Shown one piece after another: positions 36,961 through 46,651 of a DNA stretch of 64,000 nt. This stretch comes from Millisia brevis NBRC 105863 (GTDB taxonomy: Bacteria; Actinomycetota; Actinomycetes; Mycobacteriales; Mycobacteriaceae), in the NCBI RefSeq assembly GCF_001552615.1, contig NZ_BCRN01000004.1, positions 62,001-126,000 of the forward strand. Direction: 5' to 3'. Position 1 is the first letter of the stretch; each line of letters opens with the position of its first letter. The notes under the pieces are model-generated. The model had not been told where the DNA came from. It made no database searches and worked only from the letters and a program-made list of their open reading frames with translations. A program made the position numbers and the translations under genes.

Positions 36961-37671
36961 ATGACCGGGATTTCACCCCTCGCGGGGATTCGCTCCTACT
37001 TCTACGTCCCCGCCGGGCGGGAGGATCTGGTGGCCGCCGCGTTCGACAACGACGCCGACGCGGTCGTCTTCGATCTGGAGCATCTGACGCCCGACGAGGA
37101 CAAGGATCGGGCCCGCAAGCTGCTCGCCGAGGTGTTGGCGACCGCCGCCCCCAAGCCGGTGCTCGTGCGGGTCAACGCCGCCGATACCGGGCTGCACCCG
37201 GCGGATCTGGAAGCGGTGGTCGGCCCGGCGCTGACCGCGGTTCGGATCCCGAAGGCCGAACGCGCTCGCGAGGTGCGCACGATCGCGCGGGATCTCGACC
37301 GGCTGCGTGCCGAACGGGGCATCGCGCGGGTCATTCCGCTGCAGGTGATGATCGAAACGACCGCCGGCATCGAGGCGGTTCGCGAGCTGGCCGAGGCGAC
37401 GCATCTCGTCGAATCCATCGGGCTGGGGGAGGGCGACCTGCGAGCCGACCTCGGCACCTCCGACGACGAGGGCCTGTTCTACTCGCGGGCGCGACTGGTG
37501 GTCGCCGCCCGCGCGGCCGGCCTGCCCGGCCCGGTCCAGGTGACGTTCACCCCCACCGGTTCCCTCGACGAGTTGCGCGCATCCACCGAACTCGGTCTGC
37601 GCCTGGGCTACCGCTCGCGCACGCTGCTCAACCCCGACCACATCGCCACGGTCAACGCGATCTACGGCTGA
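36961..37671 (+). CDS. HpcH/HpaI aldolase / CitE-like protein
   Basis: 236 residues, TIM-barrel of the citrate lyase beta family. RSYFYVPAGREDLVAAAF at the N-terminus, FDLEHLTPDEDKDRAR, LVRVNAAD, and IGLGEGDLRADLG match CitE-like lyases that split or form acyl-CoA beta-hydroxyacids. It is shorter than typical CitE (about 290 residues). GAAAGG precedes the ATG. No CitD or CitF is present, so citrate lyase is excluded. Confidence 0.85.
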   Translation: MTGISPLAGIRSYFYVPAGREDLVAAAFDNDADAVVFDLEHLTPDEDKDRARKLLAEVLATAAPKPVLVRVNAADTGLHPADLEAVVGPALTAVRIPKAERAREVRTIARDLDRLRAERGIARVIPLQVMIETTAGIEAVRELAEATHLVESIGLGEGDLRADLGTSDDEGLFYSRARLVVAARAAGLPGPVQVTFTPTGSLDELRASTELGLRLGYRSRTLLNPDHIATVNAIYG

Positions 37672-37767
37672 GCACCCCCGGCCCGACCACCGGTCGGACC
37701 GCCCCGAACGCCGCCGCCCGACCGCCGCCGCCCGAACGCCGCCGACCCCGACGAAGGACGATCGACC

Positions 37768-38721
37768 ATGACGCAGGATCGCCCGATCCACCTCTACCTG
37801 TACCCGGACGACCCGAGCGCGGCCGTTCCGGCGACGTTGTCGGCGGTGATCGCGCAGGCCCGCACCGCCGAACGGGGCCGCTTCGACGCGGTGCTCGCGG
37901 CGCCGGTCGTCGCCGGGCTCTTCGAGCCGTCGACCCTGCTGCCCGCGCTGGCGGTGCGCACCACGCGGATCGGGCTGGTCGCGCCGACCTCGATCGACCA
38001 CCTCGCGCCCTACAACGTCGCCCGCAGGATCTCGACCCTCGACCACTTCAGCCACGGTCGGGCCGGCTGGTCGATCCCCGCCACCGACGAACTCGAACCG
38101 TCGCAGTTGCACGGCGCCCCGCCGGTCCGCTCCGAGGAGGGCCGCTGGGAGCGCGCCGCCGAGTTCCGACGGGTGCTCGAATCGCTGTGGGACAGCTGGG
38201 ATTCGGAGGCGATCGTCGCGGACAAGGAGTCCGGCCTCTACGTGCGGTCCGAGTTGATCCGCCCGATCGGGCATGTGGGTGAACACTTCCGGGTCGCCGG
38301 CCCCTTCAACCTGCCGCGCAGCCCGCAACGACGGCCCCCGCTGCACGTCCGGGTCGCCGGGCGTCCGGCCGGGCACTTCGCGCTCGACCACGCCGACGTC
38401 GCACTCGTCCGCGAACCCGCCCAAGCGGCCGAACTGGCCACCCGCGCCGCCCGATTGCCCCGGGCGCCCCGGATCCTGGTCGACCTGCCCGTAGATGCCG
38501 CGCGGATCGACCGGCTGGCGGATCACCTCATCCGATGGGTCGACACCGACGGGATCGACGGGTTCACCGTGCGCGCCGGCGGGAGCCTCGAACGTTTCGT
38601 CGACACCGTCGTTCCCGACCTGCAACGCGCCGGCCGCTACCGCTCCGACTACGACGGCGTCACCCTGCGCGATCACCTGGCCCTGCCGACCCACCTCGAG
38701 AACGTGGGAGTCCCCGCATGA
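37768..38721 (+). CDS. Short luciferase-like (LLM) monooxygenase homologue
   Basis: 317 residues, LLM-fold (LuxA/DszA/NtaA type). The N-terminal half is family-like: AQARTAERGRFDAVLAAPVV, then TTRIGLVAPTS and ISTLDHFSHGRAGWSI. It is about 110 residues shorter than the next gene, and the region with the NtaA-type insertion is compressed. It may be a non-catalytic or partner subunit. It overlaps the following gene as ATGA. Confidence 0.75.
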   Translation: MTQDRPIHLYLYPDDPSAAVPATLSAVIAQARTAERGRFDAVLAAPVVAGLFEPSTLLPALAVRTTRIGLVAPTSIDHLAPYNVARRISTLDHFSHGRAGWSIPATDELEPSQLHGAPPVRSEEGRWERAAEFRRVLESLWDSWDSEAIVADKESGLYVRSELIRPIGHVGEHFRVAGPFNLPRSPQRRPPLHVRVAGRPAGHFALDHADVALVREPAQAAELATRAARLPRAPRILVDLPVDAARIDRLADHLIRWVDTDGIDGFTVRAGGSLERFVDTVVPDLQRAGRYRSDYDGVTLRDHLALPTHLENVGVPA

Positions 38722-40007
38722 CCGCCCCGCAGCCGCAGATGACGATCAACCTCAACCTGCGCGGGGTCGGCTTCCACCGCGCCGGTTGGCGCCACCCCTC
38801 CGCCACACCGGAACTGGTCAACAGCGTCGAGTACTACACCGACCTGGTCCGCACCGCCGAACGCGGCAAGTTCGACGCGGTCTTCTTCGCCGACAGCCCG
38901 CGACTGTTCAGCGAGCGCGAGCCGCTGGCGATGAGCAACGAGCCGCTGACGCTGCTCGGCGCGCTCGCCGCGCAGACGACGCATATCGGCCTGATCGGAA
39001 CGGTTTCGGCGACCTACAACGATCCCTACGACATCGCGCTGCGGTTCGCCTCCCTCGACCACCTGTCCGGCGGTCGGGCCGGTATGAATTTCGTGACCTC
39101 GTCCGGCGACGAGATGGCCCGCAACTTCGGCTACGACAGCCACCCCGAGTTCTCCGCCCGCTACGAGCGGGCGGCCGAATTCGTGGAGGTGATCCTCAAA
39201 CTGTGGGAGGGACGCCCGGTACGTCACCACGGCCGGTTCTTCGACGTCGACGGCGTCCTGCCGATCGGACCGGGGCCGCAGGGACATCCGGTGCTCGTGC
39301 AGGCCGGCGCCAGCGACCGCGGGCGCGATATGGCCGCCCTGCGCGCCGAGGCGATCTACACCGGGTCGTCGACGATCCCCAACGGCATCGAGTTCTACGA
39401 GGACGTCAAGGGGCGGGCGGTGCGCTTCGGACGCCGCCGCGACGACCTGCGCATCCTGCCCGGACTGGTCCCGTACGTCGCCGACACCGAGGCCGCCGCC
39501 AAGCGCCTGGAGGCCGAACTCGAGGAGTTGGCGGTCAAGAACATCGACGTGATCGGCCAACTCGGCGCCGAACTCGGTGCCGACCTGACCGTGCACGATC
39601 CCGACGGGCCGTTCCCGTTTGAGGTCTTCCCGTCCGAGGACGTCTTCCGACGCGGCCTGAGCCGCCTGGAACGGCTGCGCACCTGGGTGCAGCAGGAGAA
39701 TCTGACGATTCGGCAGCTCGCGGTCAAGGTCGAGAAGGGGCTCGGAGTGGTGCACTGGACCGCCGCGGGCACCGGCGAGCAGGTGGCCGACGAACTCGAA
39801 CAGTGGTTCCGGGCCGGCGCCGCCGACGGATTCAACGTGCTGATCCCGTTGCATCCCAACGGCACCGAGGACTTCGTCGAGCAGGTGGTGCCGATCCTGC
39901 AGCGGCGCGGCCTCTTCCGCGAGGACTACACGGGAACGACGCTGCGCGCGCACCTCGGATTGGAGATCCCGGGCCGTCCCTTCGACGCGGTGGCCCGCTC
40001 GGCCTAG
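38718..40007 (+). CDS. NtaA/DszA-family flavin-dependent monooxygenase
   Basis: 429 residues, full-length LLM monooxygenase of the NtaA/SnaA/DszA group. Landmarks include GWRHPSATPELVNSVEYYTD, RFASLDHLSGGRAGMNFVTS, QAGASDRGRDMAALRAEAIY and GADGFNVL-like AADGFNVLIPLHP. These enzymes use FMNH2 from a separate reductase and oxidise aromatic, sulfonyl or chelator substrates. ATG 38718 overlaps the preceding stop; GGGAG lies at 38706-38710. No flavin reductase gene is in the cluster. Confidence 0.88.
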   Translation: MTAPQPQMTINLNLRGVGFHRAGWRHPSATPELVNSVEYYTDLVRTAERGKFDAVFFADSPRLFSEREPLAMSNEPLTLLGALAAQTTHIGLIGTVSATYNDPYDIALRFASLDHLSGGRAGMNFVTSSGDEMARNFGYDSHPEFSARYERAAEFVEVILKLWEGRPVRHHGRFFDVDGVLPIGPGPQGHPVLVQAGASDRGRDMAALRAEAIYTGSSTIPNGIEFYEDVKGRAVRFGRRRDDLRILPGLVPYVADTEAAAKRLEAELEELAVKNIDVIGQLGAELGADLTVHDPDGPFPFEVFPSEDVFRRGLSRLERLRTWVQQENLTIRQLAVKVEKGLGVVHWTAAGTGEQVADELEQWFRAGAADGFNVLIPLHPNGTEDFVEQVVPILQRRGLFREDYTGTTLRAHLGLEIPGRPFDAVARSA

Positions 40008-40088
40008 GCCGGTCGATCCGGGCCGGTGCTGTCGGGCCGAGCGGCCGGCTCGATCCGGGCGAGTGGTCGGGTCTGTCCTACCGCGCCA

Positions 40089-40346
40089 TCACTCGTCGCG
40101 TTCGGCGAGGGCCTCCTCGATCCGTCGTCGCGCGCCCGCGAGGTGTTCCTCGCAGCGCGCCGCGAGCGCCTCGCCCCGTTCCCACAGGGCCAGTGACGTT
40201 TCCAGGTCGAGCCCGCCCAGTTCGAGGCGGCGGACCACCTCGACCAGTTCGTCGCGGGCGGCCTCGTAACCGAGGTCGGCGACCGCGGCGGCGTCCGTGG
40301 TGTCGATGTCGGTGCCGGGGTCGGGGGTGCCGGAGGCGGGGGTCAT
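40089..40346 (-). CDS. xseB: Exodeoxyribonuclease VII small subunit
   Basis: 85 residues. [20 protein letters not shown] and [20 protein letters not shown] are the XseB signature; a helical hairpin. It joins XseA in exonuclease VII, which degrades single-stranded DNA. The first 25 residues are a low-complexity extension. Its ATG overlaps the xseA stop as ATGA. Confidence 0.95.
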   Translation of the reverse strand: MTPASGTPDPGTDIDTTDAAAVADLGYEAARDELVEVVRRLELGGLDLETSLALWERGEALAARCEEHLAGARRRIEEALAERDE

Positions 40347-41842
40347 GCCGAACCCTTCCTTTTCGTTCGAGCGCGTGGCGTGCGGCGCGCGGGCGTGTCG
40401 ATGCCCGCCGAGCCGTCCGCGGGAGCGGTGGCGGGGCCGGCCTCGGCAGCGGGTGGCTCGTCAGCCGGCGGAGCGTCGGCGGGCAGAGCGTCGGCGGGCG
40501 GAGGGGCGGCGGGGGGTGTCTGCTCGGCGGTGACCGTCGCGGTGAAGGCCCCGTCCTCGACGCGCACCCGAATCGTCGAACCGGGCGGCGCATCCGATGC
40601 GCTGCGCACCACGCCGGCGTGGTGGTCGGTGCGCTGCACGATCGCGTAGCCGCGCCGCAGCGTCGCGGCCGGACCGAGCGTCGACAGTTGCGCCGACAGG
40701 TGGCTCACCACCGTCTCCTGCCGATCGACCGTGCGGCGAACATCGTTGCGGGCCAGTCGGATCAGCTGACGAACATCGGCGAGGTCGCGGTCGATCGCCG
40801 ACGTCGGGTCCGCCAGCACCGGCCGGCGCCGCAGCGATTCGAGCGACTGCTCCTCGCGCACCACCCAATTGCGCAACGCCGAGGCGCTGCGTTCCCGCAG
40901 CTCGGCGACCAGCGCCAGCTCCGCCCGCGCATCGGGAACCACCCGCTTGGCGGCGTCGGTGGGCGTCGCCGCCCGCAGATCGGCGACGTAGTCGAGCAGC
41001 GGGGTATCCGGTTCGTGGCCGATCGCGCTGACCACCGGTGTCGTACAGGCGACCACCGCTCGGCAGAGCGCCTCGTCGGAGAACGGCAGCAGGTCCTCGA
41101 CGCTGCCGCCGCCGCGGGCGATGACGATGACGTCGACGTGTGCCATCGCGTCGAGCTGCTCGAGCGCGTCGATGATCGCGTCCGCCGCCGTCGGCCCCTG
41201 GACGGGGGTATGCCGACGTTCGAAACGCACCAACGGCCACCGCTGGGCGGCGATCGTCACCACGTCGTGCTCGGCGGCGCCCTCGCGGCCGGTGATCAGT
41301 CCGATCGTGCGCGGCAGGAAGGGGAGCGGGCGTTTGAGGCGTCGGTCGAAAAGCCCCTCCGCGGCGAGCAGTTCGCGCAGCCGTTCGATCCGCGCGAGCA
41401 GGGCGCCGAGCCCGACCGGCCGGATGTCGACCGCCCGCAACGACAGGGTGCCGCGCGCGGGGTAGTACCCGATCTTGCCGTTGACGATGACGCGCAGGCC
41501 CTCGCGCAGTTCGACCTCGCTGCGGCGGACCAGATCACGATCGCAGGTCACCGAGATCGACATATCCGCCACCGGATCGCGCAGCACCAGGAAGGCGGTC
41601 CGCGCGTTGCCGCGCACCGATACCTGCGTCAGCTGCCCCTCGACCCACACGGCGCCGAGCCGGTCGATCCACCCGGAGACCTTCATCGCGACGGTGCGCA
41701 CCGGCCAGGGGTTGTCGAGCGAGCTCGCGGGCGCCCGGCCGTCGCCGGAGTCCTCCGGGCTGCCGGCCGACGGTGCGGGAGCGCCGAAGCCTCCCCGGGC
41801 GCCGCCGGGGGAGCGGGTGGGCCCGGCGGCGCCGAAGGTCAC
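40343..41842 (-). CDS. xseA: Exodeoxyribonuclease VII large subunit
   Basis: 499 residues. The N-terminal OB fold ([20 protein letters not shown]) leads to the catalytic domain with the family motifs [31 protein letters not shown] and [20 protein letters not shown]. The last 70 residues are Ala/Pro/Glu-rich and end in a basic stretch, longer than usual. GTG at 41842 overlaps the previous stop as GTGA. Confidence 0.95.
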   Translation of the reverse strand: MTFGAAGPTRSPGGARGGFGAPAPSAGSPEDSGDGRAPASSLDNPWPVRTVAMKVSGWIDRLGAVWVEGQLTQVSVRGNARTAFLVLRDPVADMSISVTCDRDLVRRSEVELREGLRVIVNGKIGYYPARGTLSLRAVDIRPVGLGALLARIERLRELLAAEGLFDRRLKRPLPFLPRTIGLITGREGAAEHDVVTIAAQRWPLVRFERRHTPVQGPTAADAIIDALEQLDAMAHVDVIVIARGGGSVEDLLPFSDEALCRAVVACTTPVVSAIGHEPDTPLLDYVADLRAATPTDAAKRVVPDARAELALVAELRERSASALRNWVVREEQSLESLRRRPVLADPTSAIDRDLADVRQLIRLARNDVRRTVDRQETVVSHLSAQLSTLGPAATLRRGYAIVQRTDHHAGVVRSASDAPPGSTIRVRVEDGAFTATVTAEQTPPAAPPPADALPADAPPADEPPAAEAGPATAPADGSAGIDTPARRTPRARTKRKGSA

Positions 41843-42582
41843 CGGGCGCGGGCCGAGGTGATGCGGTTGTCGAGCATCGTCAGGAACGGTGGGCGCCGAC
41901 CGGTCGTGTTCTCGTAGCTCAGCAGGGCGTCGAGATCGTCGGTCGACAGGCTGCGCAGCCGGGCCCGCAACTGGGCGAGGGTGAGATTGTCGTAGTCGAG
42001 GTACTCGACGATCTCCGGTACGCGCCGCTCGGTGACCTCGACGACGACCTCCTCCGGCTCCGGCGGGGTGGTGTACAGCGCGAATCGGCCCTCGGCGCCG
42101 GCCGGGGAGGCCTCGTCCGCCTCCGGTTCGATCTCGACCTCGATCGTCTCGACCACCTCGGTCGTGGCCTCCACCGGCCCGGGGCGGTCCGGCGCGGCCT
42201 CGACCGCGGCAGGATTGTCCGACGTGGCCGCGACCGGCGCAGGATCCTCCGAGGCGGCCTCCACCGGCGCGGGATCGTCCGCGTCGGGGTCGGCGAGGTC
42301 GGGAACGGCCCGGATCGGCTCGGTCGCGGCGGTCGTCTCCTCGTCCTCGTCGAAGGTCGCCCACTCCGGCTGCTCCGACGGCCGCTCGAGCCGCGCGAAG
42401 ACCTCATCGCCGCGGATCGCGAGCTCCGCGACCACCTGCTGAGCGCGCATCGAGGTCTGCAACGCCTGGCTGGCGGCCGTGATCGGCAGCGCCAATACCG
42501 TCTGCGGCAGCTTGCGGACTTCGTCGACCACGACGGCGGCGAGCCCGGCGGCGACGCGTGCGGGCAGCGGGAGGCGGATCAT
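41839..42582 (-). CDS. Lipid droplet-associated type protein (actinobacterial)
   Basis: 247 residues. The N-terminal part ([40 protein letters not shown]) is a conserved helical region found in mycobacterial homologues upstream of xseA, often called lipid droplet-associated. A long acidic Ala/Pro/Glu middle (about residues 80-165) links to a conserved C-terminus with [19 protein letters not shown]. Function is not established. ATG at 42582 is set by homology; an ATG at 42693 is spurious. Divergent from ispH. Confidence 0.75.
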   Translation of the reverse strand: MIRLPLPARVAAGLAAVVVDEVRKLPQTVLALPITAASQALQTSMRAQQVVAELAIRGDEVFARLERPSEQPEWATFDEDEETTAATEPIRAVPDLADPDADDPAPVEAASEDPAPVAATSDNPAAVEAAPDRPGPVEATTEVVETIEVEIEPEADEASPAGAEGRFALYTTPPEPEEVVVEVTERRVPEIVEYLDYDNLTLAQLRARLRSLSTDDLDALLSYENTTGRRPPFLTMLDNRITSARAR

Positions 42583-42661
42583 CGCTCTAGCCTGCCCCGA
42601 ACCCCCGCCGACCCACAAGCCGACGGGCGGCCGGCCCCCGAATGCCCGTATCCTGGTCCAT

Positions 42662-43669
42662 ATGAGTACCGCGGTGCCGGTTGAGCTGGGCATAACGGGA
42701 AGCGCCGCCTCGGGCGGTCGCCGGCCCGGTGGACATCGAGTTCTCCTCGCCGAACCACGCGGCTACTGCGCCGGTGTCGATCGGGCGGTGGAGACGGTGG
42801 AGAAGACCCTGGAGCGCTACGGCGCACCGGTCTACGTGCGCAAGGAGATCGTTCACAACCGCCACGTCGTCGAGACCCTGGCCGACCGGGGCGTGATCTT
42901 CGTCGACGAGGCGGACGAGGTGCCCGAGGGGTCGGTGCTGGTCTTCTCCGCGCACGGCGTCTCGCCCGCGGTCCGCGACTCCGCCGCCGAGCGGAACCTG
43001 CACGCGATCGACGCGACCTGCCCCCTGGTCACCAAAGTGCACCAGGAAGCCAAGCGGTTCGCACGTGACGATTACGACATTCTGCTGATCGGCCACGAAG
43101 GGCACGAGGAGGTCGAGGGCACCGCCGGCGAGGCTCCCGATCACGTCCAGCTGGTCGACGGCCCCGCCGCCGTGGACAGCGTCACGGTGCGTGACGAGTC
43201 GAAGGTCATCTGGCTGTCCCAGACGACGCTGAGCGTCGACGAGACGATGGAGACGGTCGCCCGGCTGCGGGATCGTTTCCCGAGCCTGCAGGACCCGCCC
43301 AGCGACGACATCTGCTACGCCACGCAGAACCGCCAGGTGGCGGTCAAGGCGATGGCCCCCGAATGCGATCTGGTCATCGTGGTCGGCTCGAAGAACTCGT
43401 CGAACTCCGTGCGGCTGGTCGAGGTCGCGCTGGCGGCCGGGGCGGACGCCGCCTACCTGGTCGACTACGCGCGCGATGTCGATCCGGCCTGGCTCGACGG
43501 GGTCCGCACGGTCGGCGTCACCTCCGGGGCATCGGTTCCCGAGGTGCTGGTTCGTGGACTGCTCGACTGGCTGGCCGAGCGCGGCTACAGCGATGTGCAG
43601 CCGGTGACCACCGCCAACGAGACGCTGGTCTTCGCTCTCCCGCGCGAATTGCGCAGCGCCCGCACCTGA
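42662..43669 (+). CDS. ispH: 4-hydroxy-3-methylbut-2-enyl diphosphate reductase
   Basis: 335 residues. The three iron-sulfur Cys are C36 (PRGYCAGV), C120 ([11 protein letters not shown]) and C218 ([11 protein letters not shown]). [12 protein letters not shown] and [11 protein letters not shown] are substrate-binding segments. It is the last step of the MEP isoprenoid pathway, giving IPP and DMAPP that feed the prenyl synthase elsewhere in the window. ATG 42662. Confidence 0.97.
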   Translation: MSTAVPVELGITGSAASGGRRPGGHRVLLAEPRGYCAGVDRAVETVEKTLERYGAPVYVRKEIVHNRHVVETLADRGVIFVDEADEVPEGSVLVFSAHGVSPAVRDSAAERNLHAIDATCPLVTKVHQEAKRFARDDYDILLIGHEGHEEVEGTAGEAPDHVQLVDGPAAVDSVTVRDESKVIWLSQTTLSVDETMETVARLRDRFPSLQDPPSDDICYATQNRQVAVKAMAPECDLVIVVGSKNSSNSVRLVEVALAAGADAAYLVDYARDVDPAWLDGVRTVGVTSGASVPEVLVRGLLDWLAERGYSDVQPVTTANETLVFALPRELRSART

Positions 43670-43861
43670 TATCTGCACCCGATCCGCGGCGGGGACACCC
43701 GATCTGCGGCCGGGGACCCGGCAGGTTCGTCCCGACCGGATCTCGGCGGGGCGGATCCGGCAGGGTGGGCTCGGCCGGTCGTCGGTTGGTGCCCGCCCGC
43801 AGGTCTCCGGAGCTTGTCTCGCGTCGGCTCCACCTGGTCGAGAGGCGGGGCCGAGGGTGCG

Positions 43862-44917
43862 TTAGTACCCGAGCGGGGGCTCGCCCCGATAGCGCACCGA
43901 GGGGATCGGATGCTCCGGTACCCGGGGCTCGGACTGGAAGCGGCGGCCCGAGCGGGTGCGTCGAGCCGCGTGCAGGGCGGCATCGTCGAACAACGGCTCC
44001 GCCGGCGCACCGTCCGGATCGGACCACGATCCGCGGGAGGTGACGCTGTCCGGGCGATAGCGCACCGGCCCGCGGGGGGCGATCGCGGCGTCGGACCGAG
44101 GCGGTACCCGCCGGGCCGGACGTGCGGTCGCGGCGGCGGTGCGATCGTCGTCCAACCGATCCCGGTCGTCCGCGGGAGATGCCGCCGGTTCACGCGCCGA
44201 CAACGGGTCGACCGATGCCAGCCAACCCGCCGCCTGACCGGACAGGCCGGGGGCCACTGCGGGCGAAGCGGAATGCGCCGAGCCGGTCGTGCCGGTCGCC
44301 GGAAGCGAGCGCGATACCGGGGCGTGGCGCCGCCGCGCGGCCGCCGGCGACTCGAACCGCTCGGTCTCCGCGGTCTCCGGGTCGATGGCCGGGACCGCAG
44401 GGCGCGCGGCGGCCGCCGCCCGATCGGGACGGGACTTCTGCTCGGCGGCGGGGGTGGCGCGACGATTCGGAGCGTGCGCGGAACGGCGAGGACGATTCCG
44501 TACCAGGCGAATTGCGCCAATCGTCATCACGACCGTTGTCGCGAACAGCATCAATGGAAATCGATTCACCAGCGGAATCACATTGAGCGCCATGCTTCGG
44601 ATCGAAAAGGAAGCGTCCCCAAATGTGATGTACGCTACGGGAACCGCGACAAAGAGGATAATTGGGGGCTGTACGACGGCGGTGAACAGTGCGCGATGTC
44701 GCACGGCCAGGGCCGCGACGGTACATCCGAGCACATAGATCACGGCAAATCGGGCGGTGAGTTCTCCACTCCCGACGAAATGGTCGACGACGATTCCGAG
44801 AATCGCTCCCAGAACACCGATGGCAACCGCAGCCCAGGCCGGCACGCCGTAGATGGACGGCAACGCCGATTGTTCGTCCACCGCGATGGGTGAACGTGTG
44901 CGCGGAGATGGAGACAC
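43862..44917 (-). CDS. DUF6542 membrane protein
   Basis: 351 residues. Four hydrophobic segments in residues about 25-140 (VPAWAAVAIGVLGAILGIVV, LTARFAVIYVLGCTVAAL and two more) are followed by a 200-residue basic, Arg/Ala/Pro-rich cytoplasmic tail. The same arrangement beside ispH occurs in mycobacteria. No function is known. The start is GTG at 44917. Confidence 0.8.
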   Translation of the reverse strand: MSPSPRTRSPIAVDEQSALPSIYGVPAWAAVAIGVLGAILGIVVDHFVGSGELTARFAVIYVLGCTVAALAVRHRALFTAVVQPPIILFVAVPVAYITFGDASFSIRSMALNVIPLVNRFPLMLFATTVVMTIGAIRLVRNRPRRSAHAPNRRATPAAEQKSRPDRAAAAARPAVPAIDPETAETERFESPAAARRRHAPVSRSLPATGTTGSAHSASPAVAPGLSGQAAGWLASVDPLSAREPAASPADDRDRLDDDRTAAATARPARRVPPRSDAAIAPRGPVRYRPDSVTSRGSWSDPDGAPAEPLFDDAALHAARRTRSGRRFQSEPRVPEHPIPSVRYRGEPPLGY

Positions 44918-45365
44918 TGCCTGAGATTAACCCGTCGCGAACATTCCGGCCCACCGGCGCGGCGGGTTGGTGCCGAATCGGAATCGACAACCGGACATTA
45001 CCGGGAGCAGATTCCCGAGAAGTCCGACAAATCGGCCGAGCGACCGCTGACCGACAACCGACGGACGATCCGGTGGTCGCAGCCGAAGCCTACTGGCTGC
45101 CGGTCACATACGACGGCGGGCGTCTCCCGGTAGGGGAGACGCCCGCCGCGCGAGGTGGACGGTCGGCGCGCCCGATCGCCTCTCGGCGGCGTGGCGCGAC
45201 GCGGCTCCGGCCGAACCGGTATTCCGCGAAGGCGGTGTCAAAGTGAGCCCGGGGGATTCACGGCGCACCGACCTACACCCCTCAACGCGTGTCCCCGCGA
45301 TTGTGTTCCCGAGTCCGGCAATCGGTTTCTGATCCGGACGGCGTACGCCGTCGCGGGCTGCTCGA
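44918..45365. other. Gap between DUF6542 and rmuC
   Basis: These 448 bases hold no gene I can support. The main feature is the strong hairpin at 45114-45148. I see no tRNA-like fold. Confidence 0.55.
45114..45148. terminator. Strong hairpin downstream of rmuC
   Basis: Perfect 15-base arms (45114-45128 and 45134-45148; core GGGCGTCTCCC/GGGAGACGCCC) with a five-base loop. On the minus strand it lies about 220 bases after the rmuC stop, far for a terminator; a small RNA end is another possibility. Confidence 0.6.
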
Positions 45366-46517
45366 TCAGGTCGACGCCGATGCGCGGGGCGGCTCCGGCG
45401 CCGCGTCCGGGGTCTGTGGGTCGGCCGTGACCAGCGGCTGCACCCGAATCGGCCGCACCTCGGCGATGTCGCTGCCGACCACCTGGGCGTCGCGCAGTCG
45501 GCGGGCGATGCCGAAGACCTCCGAGTCCAGGGCGGTCAACGCCGCGTTGTACGAGCCGACCGCGCCCGTCAGCTGCGTCCCCAGGCGGGTCATCCGGCCG
45601 GCCACCGCACCGATCCGCTCGTGCAGGTCGCGGCCGAGGTCGCGGATGGTCACCGCGTCCCGTGCGATCGAGTCCTGCCGCCAGGTATGCGCGACCGTCC
45701 GCAGGAGGGCGATCAGGCTGGTCGGCGTCGCGAGGATCACCGACCGTTCGAAGGCGTGCTCGAGCAGTCGCGAGTCGTCGGCGAGGGCGGCGTCGAGGAT
45801 CGGATCGCCCGGCACGAACAACACGACGAACTCGGGCCCGCCGAAGGCGTCCCAGTAGCGCTTCTCCGCGAGCCGATCGACGTGGGTGCGCAGGGCCCGC
45901 GCGTGCCGGCGACGGTGCAGTCCCGCTGCCTCGGCGTCGTCGGTGGCGGCCGCGTCGAGGTAGCCGTCGAGCGGGACCTTCGCGTCGACGACCAGATGCC
46001 GATCGCCCGGCAGGCGCACGACCATGTCCGGGCGGATGCCGTCCCCGGAGACCTGGGTATCGAAGTCACAGTGCCGGGCGAGGCCGGCCAATTCGACGAC
46101 CCGTTCCAACTGCAGCTCGCCCCACCGGCCGCGAACGCCGGGGGAGCGCAACGCCCCCGCCAGCCGCCCGGTCTGCGACGACAGCTCGACCGAGACGCGG
46201 TGGAAGCCGGCGATCTGTTCCCGCAGACCGGAATAGGCGTCGATGCGGCTGCGCTCGATGCGGCGCACCTCGTCCGACAGGGTGTCGACCGCGGCGCGCA
46301 GCGGATCGACCATCTCGGCGATCCGCCGGCCGGTATCGGCGCCGTCGGCCTCCGCGGCGACGCCGCGCCGGGCCGCGACCGCTTCCCGTTCGAGCGCCGC
46401 GGTCAACCGGTCGCGCAGCACCTCGCGCCCGGCCGCGGCGCGCCAGGACGCGAGCACCCATCCGGCGGCCACCCCGAGCAGCACGGCGACCAGCAGGACC
46501 GGCAGCGAGACTGTCAT
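45366..46517 (-). CDS. rmuC: DNA recombination protein RmuC
   Basis: 383 residues. An N-terminal membrane helix (VSLPVLLVAVLLGVAAGWVL) and coiled coil precede the RmuC nuclease-like core: RGRWGELQLERVVELAGL, PDMVVRLPGDRHLVVDAKVP and RYWDAFGGPEFVVLFVPGD. RmuC is thought to limit inversions and act in DNA repair. It is divergent from sbcD, another DNA repair gene. ATG 46517; a GTG two codons upstream is an alternative. Confidence 0.92.
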   Translation of the reverse strand: MTVSLPVLLVAVLLGVAAGWVLASWRAAAGREVLRDRLTAALEREAVAARRGVAAEADGADTGRRIAEMVDPLRAAVDTLSDEVRRIERSRIDAYSGLREQIAGFHRVSVELSSQTGRLAGALRSPGVRGRWGELQLERVVELAGLARHCDFDTQVSGDGIRPDMVVRLPGDRHLVVDAKVPLDGYLDAAATDDAEAAGLHRRRHARALRTHVDRLAEKRYWDAFGGPEFVVLFVPGDPILDAALADDSRLLEHAFERSVILATPTSLIALLRTVAHTWRQDSIARDAVTIRDLGRDLHERIGAVAGRMTRLGTQLTGAVGSYNAALTALDSEVFGIARRLRDAQVVGSDIAEVRPIRVQPLVTADPQTPDAAPEPPRASAST

Positions 46518-46538
46518 GCCCGTGACCCTGCCGGCACC

Positions 46539-46580
46539 CCCCGACAAGATGACCCCGACAAGATGACCCCGACAAGACGA
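46539..46580. repeat. Three 14-bp tandem repeats upstream of rmuC
   Basis: CCCCGACAAGATGA at 46539-46552 and 46553-46566, then a copy with one change (CCCCGACAAGACGA) at 46567-46580. They lie between the divergent rmuC and sbcD starts. Confidence 0.85.
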
Positions 46581-46651
46581 GCCCGACCGGGGCCGGGGTC
46601 GGCGGTGTGGCATCCGGAAGGTGTCGGTGGGTCTCGCTACGGTCGAAGGCC

